A DNA stretch of 64,000 bases, from positions 558,001 to 622,000 of the forward strand of contig JAJUJQ010000001.1 in assembly GCA_029265255.1 (NCBI GenBank), written 5' to 3'. Source of the stretch: Spirochaetota bacterium (GTDB taxonomy: Bacteria > Spirochaetota > Spirochaetia > Treponematales > Rectinemataceae). The translations under genes and the position numbers were made by a program. Positions 50,145-59,474 of this stretch are shown in pieces. Within the stretch, counting starts at the first letter, position 1. Each line of letters starts with the position of its first letter. Below the pieces are notes generated by a model that saw nothing but the letters and a program-made list of their open reading frames with translations, was not told where the DNA came from and searched no databases.

Positions 50145-52976
50145 TTATTGCTGCAGAATCTGGTACAATTCGATCAAATTCGCGTCCTTTGCGATCTGCG
50201 CGGGGGTTTTACCTTCCCAGTTTCTGCTGTTTCGGTCTGCTCCAAGTTCAAGCAGCTCCAGTACCACATCCTTGAGATTCGATTTCACCGCATGATGGAG
50301 GAGCGAATTGCCCGCAAAATCCTTTTGATTGACTCCCGCAACCTTTATGAGTGCGCGTCGCGAATCGGCTTTGAGCGTGAAAATCATATCAAGAGGCGTC
50401 AGACTATCTCCATTCTTTACAAACAGGGAAGCTTTGGTATTGCCACCGAGCAATTTTTCCGCCACAGCAAAATTGCCGGTTTTAAGACCCGCTTTCAAAG
50501 CACTCATGAGAGCGCTGTCGCCCTCTGCGTTGCGGATGTCGGGATCTGCTTTGCTGATGAGCGCCTCATCGATAAAAGTAATCGCCAGCTCCTTTTTAAT
50601 GAGCATATGGAGCATGGTGTCGCCGGATGAATCCTGTCGGTTGACGACTGCAGGGGTGAAATATTCTCTCCAGACCTCGCGGGGCTTCTGCAGAGAAATA
50701 AGGAAGGGAGTGCTACCGCTTCGGTTTTGCCCATGCGGGTTTGCGCCCATGTCTAGAAGGATCCGAACCGCTTTTGGGAATTCAGCCTGGGTTGCGAGCA
50801 GGAGAGGAGTGGACCCTTCTGCGGTGCGGGTTTCGATGGATGCTTTGGCTTTTGCCAGCTCGGTGATCGCTTCAACATTGCCACGCTTCGCCGCGATGGC
50901 CAAGGGCGTCAACCCATCTGCGTCCTGGATTTCGGTGTGCGCGCCAGCCTGTGTGAGAAGCGCGATCAGACGCTCATCGTTGCCCCGCGCAGCCTGGTAG
51001 AGCGCGGTTTCTCCTTTGAGGTTCTGGCTGTCGAGTTCGAGTACCGATGCGGCAGACGTGACGAATTCCTTCGCGGCAAGGAATTTTGATGCCAGAACAG
51101 CGCTTTGAAGGGGGATGTTTCCGTTGTTGTCGATCGCAAGACGTGATGCGTTGTTGGCAAGGAGATATCGAATCGCATCGACAGCATCGTTTCTGGCTGC
51201 GGAGTGAAGCGGAGTCTCGCCGTGATTGTTCGTGACATTAAGATCCGCGCCTTTAGTCAGAAGAAACGCGATACCGTTGGGTAGATTCTTGGAAGCTGCA
51301 TGGTGGACAACCCGGTTGCCGTCGGCATCCCTCGCTTGGATAACTTTCGGCCTGAAGAACCAGTCAATCGGGGCCGGTTGTGAGGTCAAAGCGAGGAACA
51401 GCGGATTCTCTTCTTTCTGATTCATGAGAAACACGTCAGCATCAGCTTCTATAAGCACGACGCCCTGTTCTTCGTAGTTCCCTCTAACAGCCAGATGCAG
51501 CGCCGTATCGCCGATTTTATTGGAAGCGTTGACCCGTGCGCCGCGAGTAAGAATCAGTCTCAGCACCTCCGCGGGAGCTCGAAGGGAGACCGCCGTCATC
51601 AGTACCGAATTACCGTCAGCATCAGTTGTGTTCGCGTTGACATTCAGAATAATGGAACCGACCGCTTCCTTGCCTTTCGCGATCGCAATCGAGAGGGGGC
51701 TTTCTCCTGCCCGGTTTGTGATAAGGACAGAAGCTCCTTTTCGAACCAGCAATTCGCCGTAGCGGGCATACCGGTCGTTTTTAAGACAGGTCATGAGGGG
51801 GGTGTCTCCTGCAAAATTGACCGGATCGGCTTGCACTCCATGGGAAAACAACAGCTCGATCACCTTTTCAGAGTTGTCTCTTGCAACAGCGACATGCAGT
51901 GGGGTGTTTCCATTGCGATCCGCGAGTGATGCGCTGATGCGGTCGGGACCGGCTTTCAGCAACAGTCGAGCTGATTCATATGAGGCGCGAGCCGCTGCCA
52001 TGTGCAGGGGCGATTCACCATTGCTGTTCCTCTCGTTCGGCCCTACATACTTCTGCAGCAGAAATTCAATACATCCGTACTGATCATTTCTGACCGCTTC
52101 ATGAAGGGCTGTATTGCCATTTTCGAATCGAGCGGCTGCATAATTGCCTTGCTGTACGAGCCGCACGAACCACGAGAATTCGGGAAGAGAGGTTTCACCA
52201 CCTTTCTGAACCATCATTTCTGCGATTGTGGCAGCGGCGATGGTTGAGGGATCTTTTCCCAATGGAGCTTCGAGTTGATCCGCGGAGGGTTTTTCCCTGA
52301 TTTTACCGAAGACAAGATCGAGTGCGGTACGGTTTGATCGATCTTTAAGATTGAGCGCGTTGGATGCGCCAGAAGGAGTCGCGAGAGTCAGCAGGTACTT
52401 CGCCGCTTCCACATTCAAGGCTTCGGCAGCGTAATGGTACATCGTTCTTCCGATATCGCTGGTCGTCGCAATATTGCTTTCGTTGCAGAGAGCTTTGAGC
52501 AATTCGAGACTTCTTCCCGATTCGAGCACAACATGTGCAGGCGATCTTCCTGACTTGTCAGCGACAAAAGGATTAGCGCCGTTCTTGGCGAGCAGCGTGA
52601 TCATGTCGAACATCGAACCATCGATGGCATACCGAAGCGCGGTCTTGCCCGCAAGGTCCTGGTTGTCCGGTTTTGCTCCAATAAGGAGAAGAATCCGCGC
52701 TGTCTCAAGATCATTGTTCGATACCGCCACATGCAGCGGAAACAACCCGTCTTTGTCGGGAATGTTCGCCTGTTGCTTGTATTCTTCGAGTCTGCTGAGC
52801 AATTCATTTAGGCTTTTCTTGTCACCTTTTCTGACCAGTTCGTTCAGACTCGGTGGAGTGGAGGTTGTTGAAGGGCTGGATGCACAGCCGGCGAATATGG
52901 CAATACTAAGAATGAGCACGCAGATGCCTGACAGTTGCGTAAAAGCGAGCAAAATGGAACGCGCTTTTCTGTTCAT
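50145..52976 (-). CDS. Ankyrin-repeat lipoprotein, about 25 repeats
   Basis: A 943-residue protein. The N-terminus SIAIFAGCASSPS is a lipoprotein signal (lipobox FAGC). From about residue 60 to the end run about 25 ankyrin repeats of 31-36 residues, most opening with D/N..G.(T/S)(P/A)L (DGLFPLHVAVSNND, NGNTPLHVAVARDN, HGETPLHSAARNDA, DADGLTPLAIAAKRG). A few units are degenerate (for example the fifth and sixth). Ankyrin stacks bind other proteins, so this is a cell-surface or periplasmic scaffold. ATG 52976 has AAAGGGAG upstream. Confidence 0.9.
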   Translation of the reverse strand: MNRKARSILLAFTQLSGICVLILSIAIFAGCASSPSTTSTPPSLNELVRKGDKKSLNELLSRLEEYKQQANIPDKDGLFPLHVAVSNNDLETARILLLIGAKPDNQDLAGKTALRYAIDGSMFDMITLLAKNGANPFVADKSGRSPAHVVLESGRSLELLKALCNESNIATTSDIGRTMYHYAAEALNVEAAKYLLTLATPSGASNALNLKDRSNRTALDLVFGKIREKPSADQLEAPLGKDPSTIAAATIAEMMVQKGGETSLPEFSWFVRLVQQGNYAAARFENGNTALHEAVRNDQYGCIEFLLQKYVGPNERNSNGESPLHMAAARASYESARLLLKAGPDRISASLADRNGNTPLHVAVARDNSEKVIELLFSHGVQADPVNFAGDTPLMTCLKNDRYARYGELLVRKGASVLITNRAGESPLSIAIAKGKEAVGSIILNVNANTTDADGNSVLMTAVSLRAPAEVLRLILTRGARVNASNKIGDTALHLAVRGNYEEQGVVLIEADADVFLMNQKEENPLFLALTSQPAPIDWFFRPKVIQARDADGNRVVHHAASKNLPNGIAFLLTKGADLNVTNNHGETPLHSAARNDAVDAIRYLLANNASRLAIDNNGNIPLQSAVLASKFLAAKEFVTSAASVLELDSQNLKGETALYQAARGNDERLIALLTQAGAHTEIQDADGLTPLAIAAKRGNVEAITELAKAKASIETRTAEGSTPLLLATQAEFPKAVRILLDMGANPHGQNRSGSTPFLISLQKPREVWREYFTPAVVNRQDSSGDTMLHMLIKKELAITFIDEALISKADPDIRNAEGDSALMSALKAGLKTGNFAVAEKLLGGNTKASLFVKNGDSLTPLDMIFTLKADSRRALIKVAGVNQKDFAGNSLLHHAVKSNLKDVVLELLELGADRNSRNWEGKTPAQIAKDANLIELYQILQQ

Positions 52977-53163
52977 CGATTCTATTACTCCCTTTATAGT
53001 ATCGGCACGAAAAATGAAAAGAACCAATCAGACTCAATGTATATCGCAGGTCGCAGAGTATTTCAGCCCGGTTCTTGGAGGTACTTGCGACAGAAGCGCA
53101 AATGTGCTTGCATGCAGGTGATTCCAATCGATGTTAGCAAAAATCGGCACATGGAGGTGTCCC

Positions 53164-54141
53164 ATGCGTATCGGTTCGTTCATGCCTGTCCGCTCGGTAT
53201 GGGCTCCGGTTCTAAAGGAGCTTGAACATGAGTTTCCCCAGCATGAATGGTTTAACGGGCTTGTTCCTGATTCCCCTGAAATTCCTAGTCTGGATATCAT
53301 CATTGCCGGCCGCCTGCCCCAATCGGTATTCGAGCATGCTGTTTCGCTCAAAGCCATTTTTCAGCCTTTTACCGGCATCAACCATCTTCCTGTCCCCTTG
53401 CTCGTCGAGCGTGGAGTGCAAGTCTACAATGTGCATGCGAATGCGTTTGATGTTGCCGAACGAGCCCTCGCAATGACCCTCGCGTTTTATGGGAGAATCA
53501 TTGAATACCACAACGACCTTAGAAACGAAGTCTGGCATGGGTTCTGGGTAAGCCGTGGTGCTGAGGATAACTGGGATAGCCTCTATGGCAGGACCTGTAC
53601 CATTCTTGGAACCGGAGCCATTGGCTACGAACTGGCAAAGCTCCTGAAAGCCTTTTCCTGTACGGTCTATGGATGGAGACGCTCTCAGGGTGCAATGGTG
53701 CCTCCCCACTTCGATGGAATCAAGGCAACGCTTCGCGAAGCGTTGAATGCTGCTGAAATTATCTTCATCGCGCTTCCTGCCACATCTGAGACCGAAGGCC
53801 TTTTGTCCCGCGAAATCCTCATGAGCATGCAAGGCAAGTTTCTGGTGAATGTCGGGAGAGGATCGATCGTGGACGAGGAAGGTCTTTATGAAGCTCTGAA
53901 ATCCGGTGTGCTCAAAGGCGCGGCGATCGACACCTGGTACACCTATCCATCTCACGGTGTCGTAGGGGCTCCATCACGGTTCCCAATCCATACTTTACCG
54001 AACGTCATCCTTTCGCCACATGTGGGTGGATCGACTAACCAGGCCACCCGTAAAGGAGTGGACGATACCTGCAGAAACCTGCGCGCCTTCCTCAAGACAG
54101 GAGAGGGGCTCTGGAAGGCCGACCTAGTAAAAATGTATTGA
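53164..54141 (+). CDS. D-2-hydroxyacid dehydrogenase family protein
   Basis: A 325-residue NAD(P)-dependent dehydrogenase. Rossmann motif ILGTGAIGYELAKLL (GxGxxG), catalytic Arg in NVGRGSIVDEEGLYEAL, Asp in IDTWYTYP, and the His in LSPHVGGSTNQATR. The N-terminal lid begins MRIGSFMPVRSVW. Candidates include phosphoglycerate, hydroxypyruvate or lactate-type dehydrogenases; substrate not resolvable. ATG 53164 has GGAGG 6 bases upstream. Confidence 0.88.
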   Translation: MRIGSFMPVRSVWAPVLKELEHEFPQHEWFNGLVPDSPEIPSLDIIIAGRLPQSVFEHAVSLKAIFQPFTGINHLPVPLLVERGVQVYNVHANAFDVAERALAMTLAFYGRIIEYHNDLRNEVWHGFWVSRGAEDNWDSLYGRTCTILGTGAIGYELAKLLKAFSCTVYGWRRSQGAMVPPHFDGIKATLREALNAAEIIFIALPATSETEGLLSREILMSMQGKFLVNVGRGSIVDEEGLYEALKSGVLKGAAIDTWYTYPSHGVVGAPSRFPIHTLPNVILSPHVGGSTNQATRKGVDDTCRNLRAFLKTGEGLWKADLVKMY

Positions 54142-54148
54142 GGAGAGG

Positions 54149-55963
54149 CTAGAACAATCCTTCGGGCGCTTCGATCAGCATGTGTGGAAAATCGGCGTAG
54201 ATTGAAATGAGCTCGTATAGTCGGTCGAACGGGAGGGCACTCTTGTCGAACACGACGTAGGGTAGCAGTTCGGCAAGTCTGTCGGCGTTATACCCTCCCT
54301 TGCTGCTTAGAATCACCATGGTCTCCATATCCTGCGCTTCATCGAGCGCCCGATACGCCAGCGAAAAGTTGCGGGTCGCGAAGAACATGCGGGTTTGGTA
54401 ATTCGTCTGAGGATCGGGGGAGAAGGAGTGCGCTAGTTCATAGTAGTGATCGGGGCTCAGGAACGCGTCCCTGATTCGGGCGACGAGTTTTTCGGACGGA
54501 ATACGTGTTTCGCTGGCAAGGACAATCTGATAGAGCGCGAAGGGATTGTCCTTGCGCAGATCTCGGGCAGCGCGGACAAGCCGTACGAGTATTTCTGGAT
54601 CGTCGGCGTCCACCAGCAGCGTAATCGAGTTCGAGAGCTTTTCAGGGTTGATGCGCATCCAGTCGATATTTTCTGGACGACGCGTATCGATGAATGAGAC
54701 ATAGCCTTCTTTAAATAGGTGGAAGTGTGGGGCCGGAGGTAGAGCCCACTCGATGTCGAAACTTTCTTCGTACGCGGCGATGGCATCGACCATGTCGTCA
54801 TAGGATATCCAGTGCGTGCTGGAGACGAGGTAGGGAGGCAGCTCCATTGAGCTGATGCCGAATTCATCCGCGCGATCACGCAGTTCGGTTCCTGGGAGCA
54901 AGGCAAGCGGATAGAGTTCTGACTCCTGCCCGAGCCCCTGCATGCCCAGAAAATCGAATGTCTCGATGACCTGTTCGTACCCGTCATAGGGCAGCCCCAG
55001 AATGAGGCCGGTTCGAACAACGATCTTTTGCTTTTGCAGGAGAGAGGCGCCACGTTCGAAGGCTTTCGGATCGAAGCTTCTGTGCACCGCTTCCAATGCC
55101 TTGGGATTGGTGCTCTGCAAACCCGCTTCCACCGAAACGACACCAGCTTCCTTAAGGAGGCTGGCGATCTCTTCATTGATGCCTTCAAGCCTCATTTCAG
55201 TATGGATGGCGGTATGTCCACGATTGGCGAAAGCGATGTCTCTAAGGCGGTTTTCGAAATCCGGTCCTGTTTGCAAATTTGGATCCATCAGATAGATTTC
55301 GGAAACCCCCGCATCTGATGCGAGCCTGATGACATCGAGTACGCGGTCGTGCGGGAAGCGCCGCACCGTATGGTAATTCTTGCCATAATAACAATATGCG
55401 CACCTGGCATTGCATCCGCGCATGGTTTCGAGGTGAACCTGCGAATCGGGACTGAAGGTGAGTGCGCCTGTCAGATAGGGGTTGGGGAGTCGCTCGAGGT
55501 CCACCAGTTCTCTGGCTGTATAGAACCGTGAGATAGGACGATGTTCCTGAATGTCACGCAAGAGGTCAACAAAGGCTTCTTCGCCTTCACCGATGACAAA
55601 ACTATGAAATGGGGAACGAATGGTAACTGGCATTCCTTCAACGACTTCAGGCCCTCCCGCGATCAGGCGGGTGCGAGGAAGTAGGGCTGAAAGCCGATCT
55701 GCGATGAAGACGCTTCGCGCAAGATTCCATGAGTAAAGGCTGAATGCCACGATATCCGGCTCGCGCGAAACAATGGTCGCGATAATGGCGGCGTCCGATC
55801 CATAATTGGTGATCTCCGGTTCGAGTATGGACCATTCTCTTCGCGAAAGCAGACCTTTAGATTCCGCGTAGGAAGCAAGATAGCCGGCGGCAAGAGGAAT
55901 GTTGGCTGGAACACTATCCCAACTTGGGGAAGGTGATGGCAGCTGCACAAATATCAGTTTCAT
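54149..55963 (-). CDS. B12-binding-domain radical SAM protein of unknown function
   Basis: A 604-residue protein: cobalamin-binding-like Rossmann domain (residues 1-130, PANIPLAAGYLASYAESKG, VAFSLYSWNLARSVFIAD, AGGPEV) and a radical SAM domain with the cluster RGCNARCAYCYYGK (about residues 194-207). The B12 domain lacks the DxHxxG lower ligand, so cobalamin binding may be base-off by another residue. The C-terminal 200 residues (after about 400) form a separate unrecognised domain. It overlaps aat by 4 bases. Many such proteins methylate or rearrange unactivated carbons. Confidence 0.82.
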   Translation of the reverse strand: MKLIFVQLPSPSPSWDSVPANIPLAAGYLASYAESKGLLSRREWSILEPEITNYGSDAAIIATIVSREPDIVAFSLYSWNLARSVFIADRLSALLPRTRLIAGGPEVVEGMPVTIRSPFHSFVIGEGEEAFVDLLRDIQEHRPISRFYTARELVDLERLPNPYLTGALTFSPDSQVHLETMRGCNARCAYCYYGKNYHTVRRFPHDRVLDVIRLASDAGVSEIYLMDPNLQTGPDFENRLRDIAFANRGHTAIHTEMRLEGINEEIASLLKEAGVVSVEAGLQSTNPKALEAVHRSFDPKAFERGASLLQKQKIVVRTGLILGLPYDGYEQVIETFDFLGMQGLGQESELYPLALLPGTELRDRADEFGISSMELPPYLVSSTHWISYDDMVDAIAAYEESFDIEWALPPAPHFHLFKEGYVSFIDTRRPENIDWMRINPEKLSNSITLLVDADDPEILVRLVRAARDLRKDNPFALYQIVLASETRIPSEKLVARIRDAFLSPDHYYELAHSFSPDPQTNYQTRMFFATRNFSLAYRALDEAQDMETMVILSSKGGYNADRLAELLPYVVFDKSALPFDRLYELISIYADFPHMLIEAPEGLF

Positions 55964-56751
55964 CGGTTATCCATCATTGGGCTGCGCCAGGTGTGAAGCC
56001 GGCTCAGGATTGTGTTAGTATCCGGAAACTCCGGAAAAAGCAATGACCAGGGGCCCTTTCTATCCGGCGTCTGGAGCGCGCGCCTCAGCAGAGCCAGGTA
56101 CTGGTAGCGGGGAATAAGGATACCCCCCATCAATTCAAGATAGCGAGTATATACCTGACAGTCTATGAATTCAAAACCCCCATTGAAGAGAGTAATTGCC
56201 AGGATTAGAAAAGCGATCTTTGACGCATTGCTTTCTCTGCTGAACATGGATTCGCCGAAAAAGGCCGCTCCGAGACTCACCCCGTACAACCCTCCTACCA
56301 AGGCTCCTTTCTTCCACAGTTCGACAGAATGAGCATACCCGCGTCGGTAGAGGTCGGTATATGCCTCGATCAGTTCGGGGAAAATCCAGGTACCATCCTG
56401 TCCCGGTCTTGGAATGTTCGCGCAGGCTGCAATAACCTCAGGAAAGGCGGTATCGAGGGTTAGGCGATAGTCCGAATCCTCCGCGAGCGCTTTTCTGAGG
56501 AGACGCCGCGCTGATTCCGTGATATGTAGAAATCCTGAAGGGACAACAAAGCGGGGATCAGGGCTGCACCATCGAAGAATGCGCGGATTCGACGGCCAGG
56601 GGAAAATGCCCTGTCGATAGGCCGACAGCAGCAGCCCCGGAGAAAGCCTCCCTCCATAGCACACCACGCCGTTGCGACCAGCAAATTCTGGAGAAGGAAA
56701 GGAGAAATGGACGCACTCGTCCAGATAGCCGGTATCAGGCAGCACCTGCAT
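55960..56751 (-). CDS. aat: Leucyl/phenylalanyl-tRNA--protein transferase
   Basis: A 263-residue enzyme that adds Leu or Phe to N-termini beginning with Arg or Lys, creating N-degrons for ClpS. Motifs: YRQGIFPWPSNPRILRWCSPDPR, GYAHSVELWKKGALVGGLYGVSLG, FFGESMFSRESNASKIA, and FIDCQVYTRYLELMGGILIPR. It is slightly longer at the N-terminus than E. coli Aat (234). It lies 20 bases after clpA in the clpS-clpA-aat operon. Confidence 0.95.
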   Translation of the reverse strand: MQVLPDTGYLDECVHFSFPSPEFAGRNGVVCYGGRLSPGLLLSAYRQGIFPWPSNPRILRWCSPDPRFVVPSGFLHITESARRLLRKALAEDSDYRLTLDTAFPEVIAACANIPRPGQDGTWIFPELIEAYTDLYRRGYAHSVELWKKGALVGGLYGVSLGAAFFGESMFSRESNASKIAFLILAITLFNGGFEFIDCQVYTRYLELMGGILIPRYQYLALLRRALQTPDRKGPWSLLFPEFPDTNTILSRLHTWRSPMMDNR

Positions 56752-56771
56752 GCATCGAGCTCCACGCTGCT

Positions 56772-59054
56772 TCAGGAATTCAGAGGGGTGACATCGAAAA
56801 CGATGCGCCCTTCCGCAAGGCGCGCTTTTGCGGTGCCCCCATGTTCGAGCCTTCCGAACAGCACCTCGTCGACGAAGAACGATTTGATCTGATCTTCGAT
56901 GAGACGGTTGATATTGCGCGCGCCGAATTCCCGAGAGTATCCCTTTTCCGCAAGGAAGCGGATTACCTCATTATCAACCTCAAGCGTGACCTGCTTCTCC
57001 TGGAGCTGAATCCGGAATTCGTCGATAGCTTTCTTGACAATCTGCTCGATGACCGGCATTGGGAGATTGTTGAAATGAACGACCGCGTCAAGACGATTTC
57101 TAAATTCGGGGCTGAACGTGCGTTCGACTGCTTCATCAAGGGCAGAAGCGCTCAGCTGCGGGGCTCCGAATCCGATGAGCGGCTTGCCGATATCGCGCGC
57201 TCCCGCATTGCTCGTCATGATGAGAATGACATTTCGGAAATCAGCCTTGCGCCCCTGGTTGTCCGTAAGTGTGGCATAGTCCATGATTTGGAGAAGAATA
57301 TTATAAATGTCGGGATGTGCTTTTTCGATCTCATCCAACAGGACGACCGCGTTGGGTGTTTTGCGGATGGCGTCTGTAAGCAAACCGCCTTCCTCATAGC
57401 CGACATAACCGGGCGGAGAGCCGATGAGGCGGCTGACCGTGTGCTTTTCCTGGTATTCGCTCATGTCAAAGCGATGCAAGGAAACACCAAGATGGCGGGC
57501 AAGCTGGCGAGCGAGCTCTGTTTTTCCGACACCGGTCGGTCCAACGAATAGGAAATTGGCGATAGGTTTGTCCGGCGCGCGGAAACCAGCGCGCGAGCGC
57601 TTGACCGCCTTGACCACCGCTTCGATTGCCTGATCCTGCCCAAAAACCTCTTTCTTGAGCGATGTTTCGAGTGTGGCGAGCTTGTCTTTCTCCGAGGAGG
57701 TCACGGTACGCTCCGGAATCCTAGCGATCTTGGCGATTACTACTTCGATATCATGCGGAGTGATATCGATCGTTTCCGCGCTGGCGTCCGGCGCCTCCTT
57801 GTAGGCGCGGATTCTGGCCAGCGCGCCAGCCTCATCGATTACATCGATTGCTTTATCGGGGAGCTTGCGTTCGGTGATGAACTGGGCTGCCAGCCGGACT
57901 GCGATGTCCAGTGATTCATCGCTGTATCTGACGTTGTGATATTCCTCGTATTTAGGCCGGAGGCCCTTCAGAATGTCTACCGTTTCCTGAATCGTCGGTT
58001 CTGCGATATCGATTTTCTGGAAACGTCTAGAGAGGGCTCGATCCTTCTCAAAGATCTTGTTGTATTCCTCATAGGTGGTTGAGCCGATGCAGCGAAGCTT
58101 TCCAGACGTGAGGGCCGGTTTGAGAAGATTGGATGCATCGAGCGTGCTTCCTGTCACCGCGCCGGCACCGACGATGGTATGAATCTCGTCGATGAAGAGA
58201 ATGACCTTTTCTTTTTTAACAAGCGTATCGATGACCTTTTTAACGCGTTCTTCGAAATCACCACGAAATTTCGTACCCGCAAGCAGCGACCCCATATCGA
58301 GAGACCAGATAGCATATCCTTTGAGTTTGGGCGGAACATTGCCCGCAGCGATACGCTGGGCAAGCCCTTCCGTGATCGCGGTCTTCCCCACTCCAGCCTC
58401 GCCGACGTGGATCGGGTTATTCTTAAGCCTCCTGCACAAGACCTGGATGGTCCGCTCAATTTCCGCTTCCCTTCCGATGACTGGTTCAAGCTTGCCGGCA
58501 GCGGCCAGCGCCGTCAAATCGGTCGCGAAGCGCTCGAGAATGTTTGGGCGCTGTCCGCGTTTTTCTTTCGCTCCCTCCGATACGCCTTCTTCCTCTTCTT
58601 CTTCGGGAGCGGTCTCCGATTCCGTTTCGTCTTCGCTGATACCATGGGAGAGCACCTCAAGCAGCTGCAGCCTCTTGATGCCCAGCTTGCGCATCAGATA
58701 GCCGGCATAGGTACGCTCCTCATCGTAAAGCGAGACAACAAGATCGGAAATACCAACTTCATCCTTACCGGCAGACTGCGACTGCATCACTGCCCGCTCT
58801 ATGACAGCCTGAAACCCCGCGCTCTGGATGGGCTCGGCGTTTCGAACGATAGGCATTTTCTGTTCGAAATAGGCTTCGATGCTGCGCCGCATCTGCTCAA
58901 TGTCAGCGTCACAGCTCTCGAGGATGCTCCTTACTTTTTCGAACGAGAGGCCTGCGAAAAGAATATGCTCCGGCATGAGATACTCATGATTCCGGATTTT
59001 CGCTTCGTTGTAGGCGGCATTGAATATCGCCTGGACCTCGGGGCTTACTTTCAT
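56772..59054 (-). CDS. clpA: Clp protease ATP-binding subunit ClpA
   Basis: A 760-residue HSP100 unfoldase feeding ClpP. N domain (1-145), first AAA+ (Walker A VGEAGVGKTA, Walker B ILFIDEIHTIVGAG) and second AAA+ (VGPTGVGKTEL, VVLLDEIEKAHPD, and MTSNAGARDIGK). The IGFG loop (PLIGFGAP) is the ClpP-docking tripeptide. It has ClpA-type length and no ClpB middle coiled coil. Its start overlaps the clpS stop by 4 bases. Confidence 0.95.
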   Translation of the reverse strand: MKVSPEVQAIFNAAYNEAKIRNHEYLMPEHILFAGLSFEKVRSILESCDADIEQMRRSIEAYFEQKMPIVRNAEPIQSAGFQAVIERAVMQSQSAGKDEVGISDLVVSLYDEERTYAGYLMRKLGIKRLQLLEVLSHGISEDETESETAPEEEEEEGVSEGAKEKRGQRPNILERFATDLTALAAAGKLEPVIGREAEIERTIQVLCRRLKNNPIHVGEAGVGKTAITEGLAQRIAAGNVPPKLKGYAIWSLDMGSLLAGTKFRGDFEERVKKVIDTLVKKEKVILFIDEIHTIVGAGAVTGSTLDASNLLKPALTSGKLRCIGSTTYEEYNKIFEKDRALSRRFQKIDIAEPTIQETVDILKGLRPKYEEYHNVRYSDESLDIAVRLAAQFITERKLPDKAIDVIDEAGALARIRAYKEAPDASAETIDITPHDIEVVIAKIARIPERTVTSSEKDKLATLETSLKKEVFGQDQAIEAVVKAVKRSRAGFRAPDKPIANFLFVGPTGVGKTELARQLARHLGVSLHRFDMSEYQEKHTVSRLIGSPPGYVGYEEGGLLTDAIRKTPNAVVLLDEIEKAHPDIYNILLQIMDYATLTDNQGRKADFRNVILIMTSNAGARDIGKPLIGFGAPQLSASALDEAVERTFSPEFRNRLDAVVHFNNLPMPVIEQIVKKAIDEFRIQLQEKQVTLEVDNEVIRFLAEKGYSREFGARNINRLIEDQIKSFFVDEVLFGRLEHGGTAKARLAEGRIVFDVTPLNS

Positions 59055-59368
59055 GCTTTCTCCATTATGCAGCGGAGAGGGAATCCCCGCTGTCTCGCCA
59101 TTGCATGGACCTGCTGAATCTTCGTAACGGCGATATCGTAGGGGAATACCCCTGCGAGACCCCGTCCCTTTCTGTGCACTTCCATAGTGAGCCGTGTCGC
59201 TTCGGGTAGGCTCTTGTGGAAGATGGTCATGAGAATCGATATCACGAATTCCACCGTCGTAAAATCGTCGTTGATGAGAAAGACGCGATATTCCTCCGGC
59301 TCTTCCGGCAGAACATCCTGCTGGACCAGTTCTTTCGTATCCGATTCATGTGCGACTCTGGTTCCCAT
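59051..59368 (-). CDS. clpS: ClpS adaptor (N-recognin)
   Basis: A 105-residue adaptor that binds destabilising N-terminal residues and delivers them to ClpA. FLINDDFTTVEFVISILMTIF (N-degron pocket region), MEVHRKGRGLAGVFPYDIA and a conserved Glu before the end are present. ATG 59368 has no ribosome binding site, and a promoter (TTGTAT, 17, TATTTT; 59377-59405) would place transcription only 1-3 bases before ATG, so the mRNA may be leaderless. Confidence 0.93.
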   Translation of the reverse strand: MGTRVAHESDTKELVQQDVLPEEPEEYRVFLINDDFTTVEFVISILMTIFHKSLPEATRLTMEVHRKGRGLAGVFPYDIAVTKIQQVHAMARQRGFPLRCIMEKA

Positions 59369-59376
59369 ATATTTAA

Positions 59377-59405
59377 AAAATACTCATACAGGGCTCAGCA
59401 TACAA
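59377..59405 (-). promoter_or_regulatory. Promoter of clpS-clpA-aat
   Basis: Minus-strand TTGTAT (59400-59405), 17-base spacer, TATTTT (59377-59382). The -10 ends 8 bases before the clpS ATG. Confidence 0.5.
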
Positions 59406-59439
59406 GTACGCCCGCGCCCCATCCCATGATACGATCCTC

Positions 59440-59468
59440 TTGACAGTATGCGGATGTATAATGAAAAT
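59440..59468 (+). promoter_or_regulatory. Promoter of the thrS T-box transcript
   Basis: TTGACA (59440-59445), 17-base spacer, GAAAAT (59463-59468). A TATAAT lies inside the spacer (59457-59462) and could act with a weaker -35. Confidence 0.65.
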
Positions 59469-59474
59469 AGCGAT

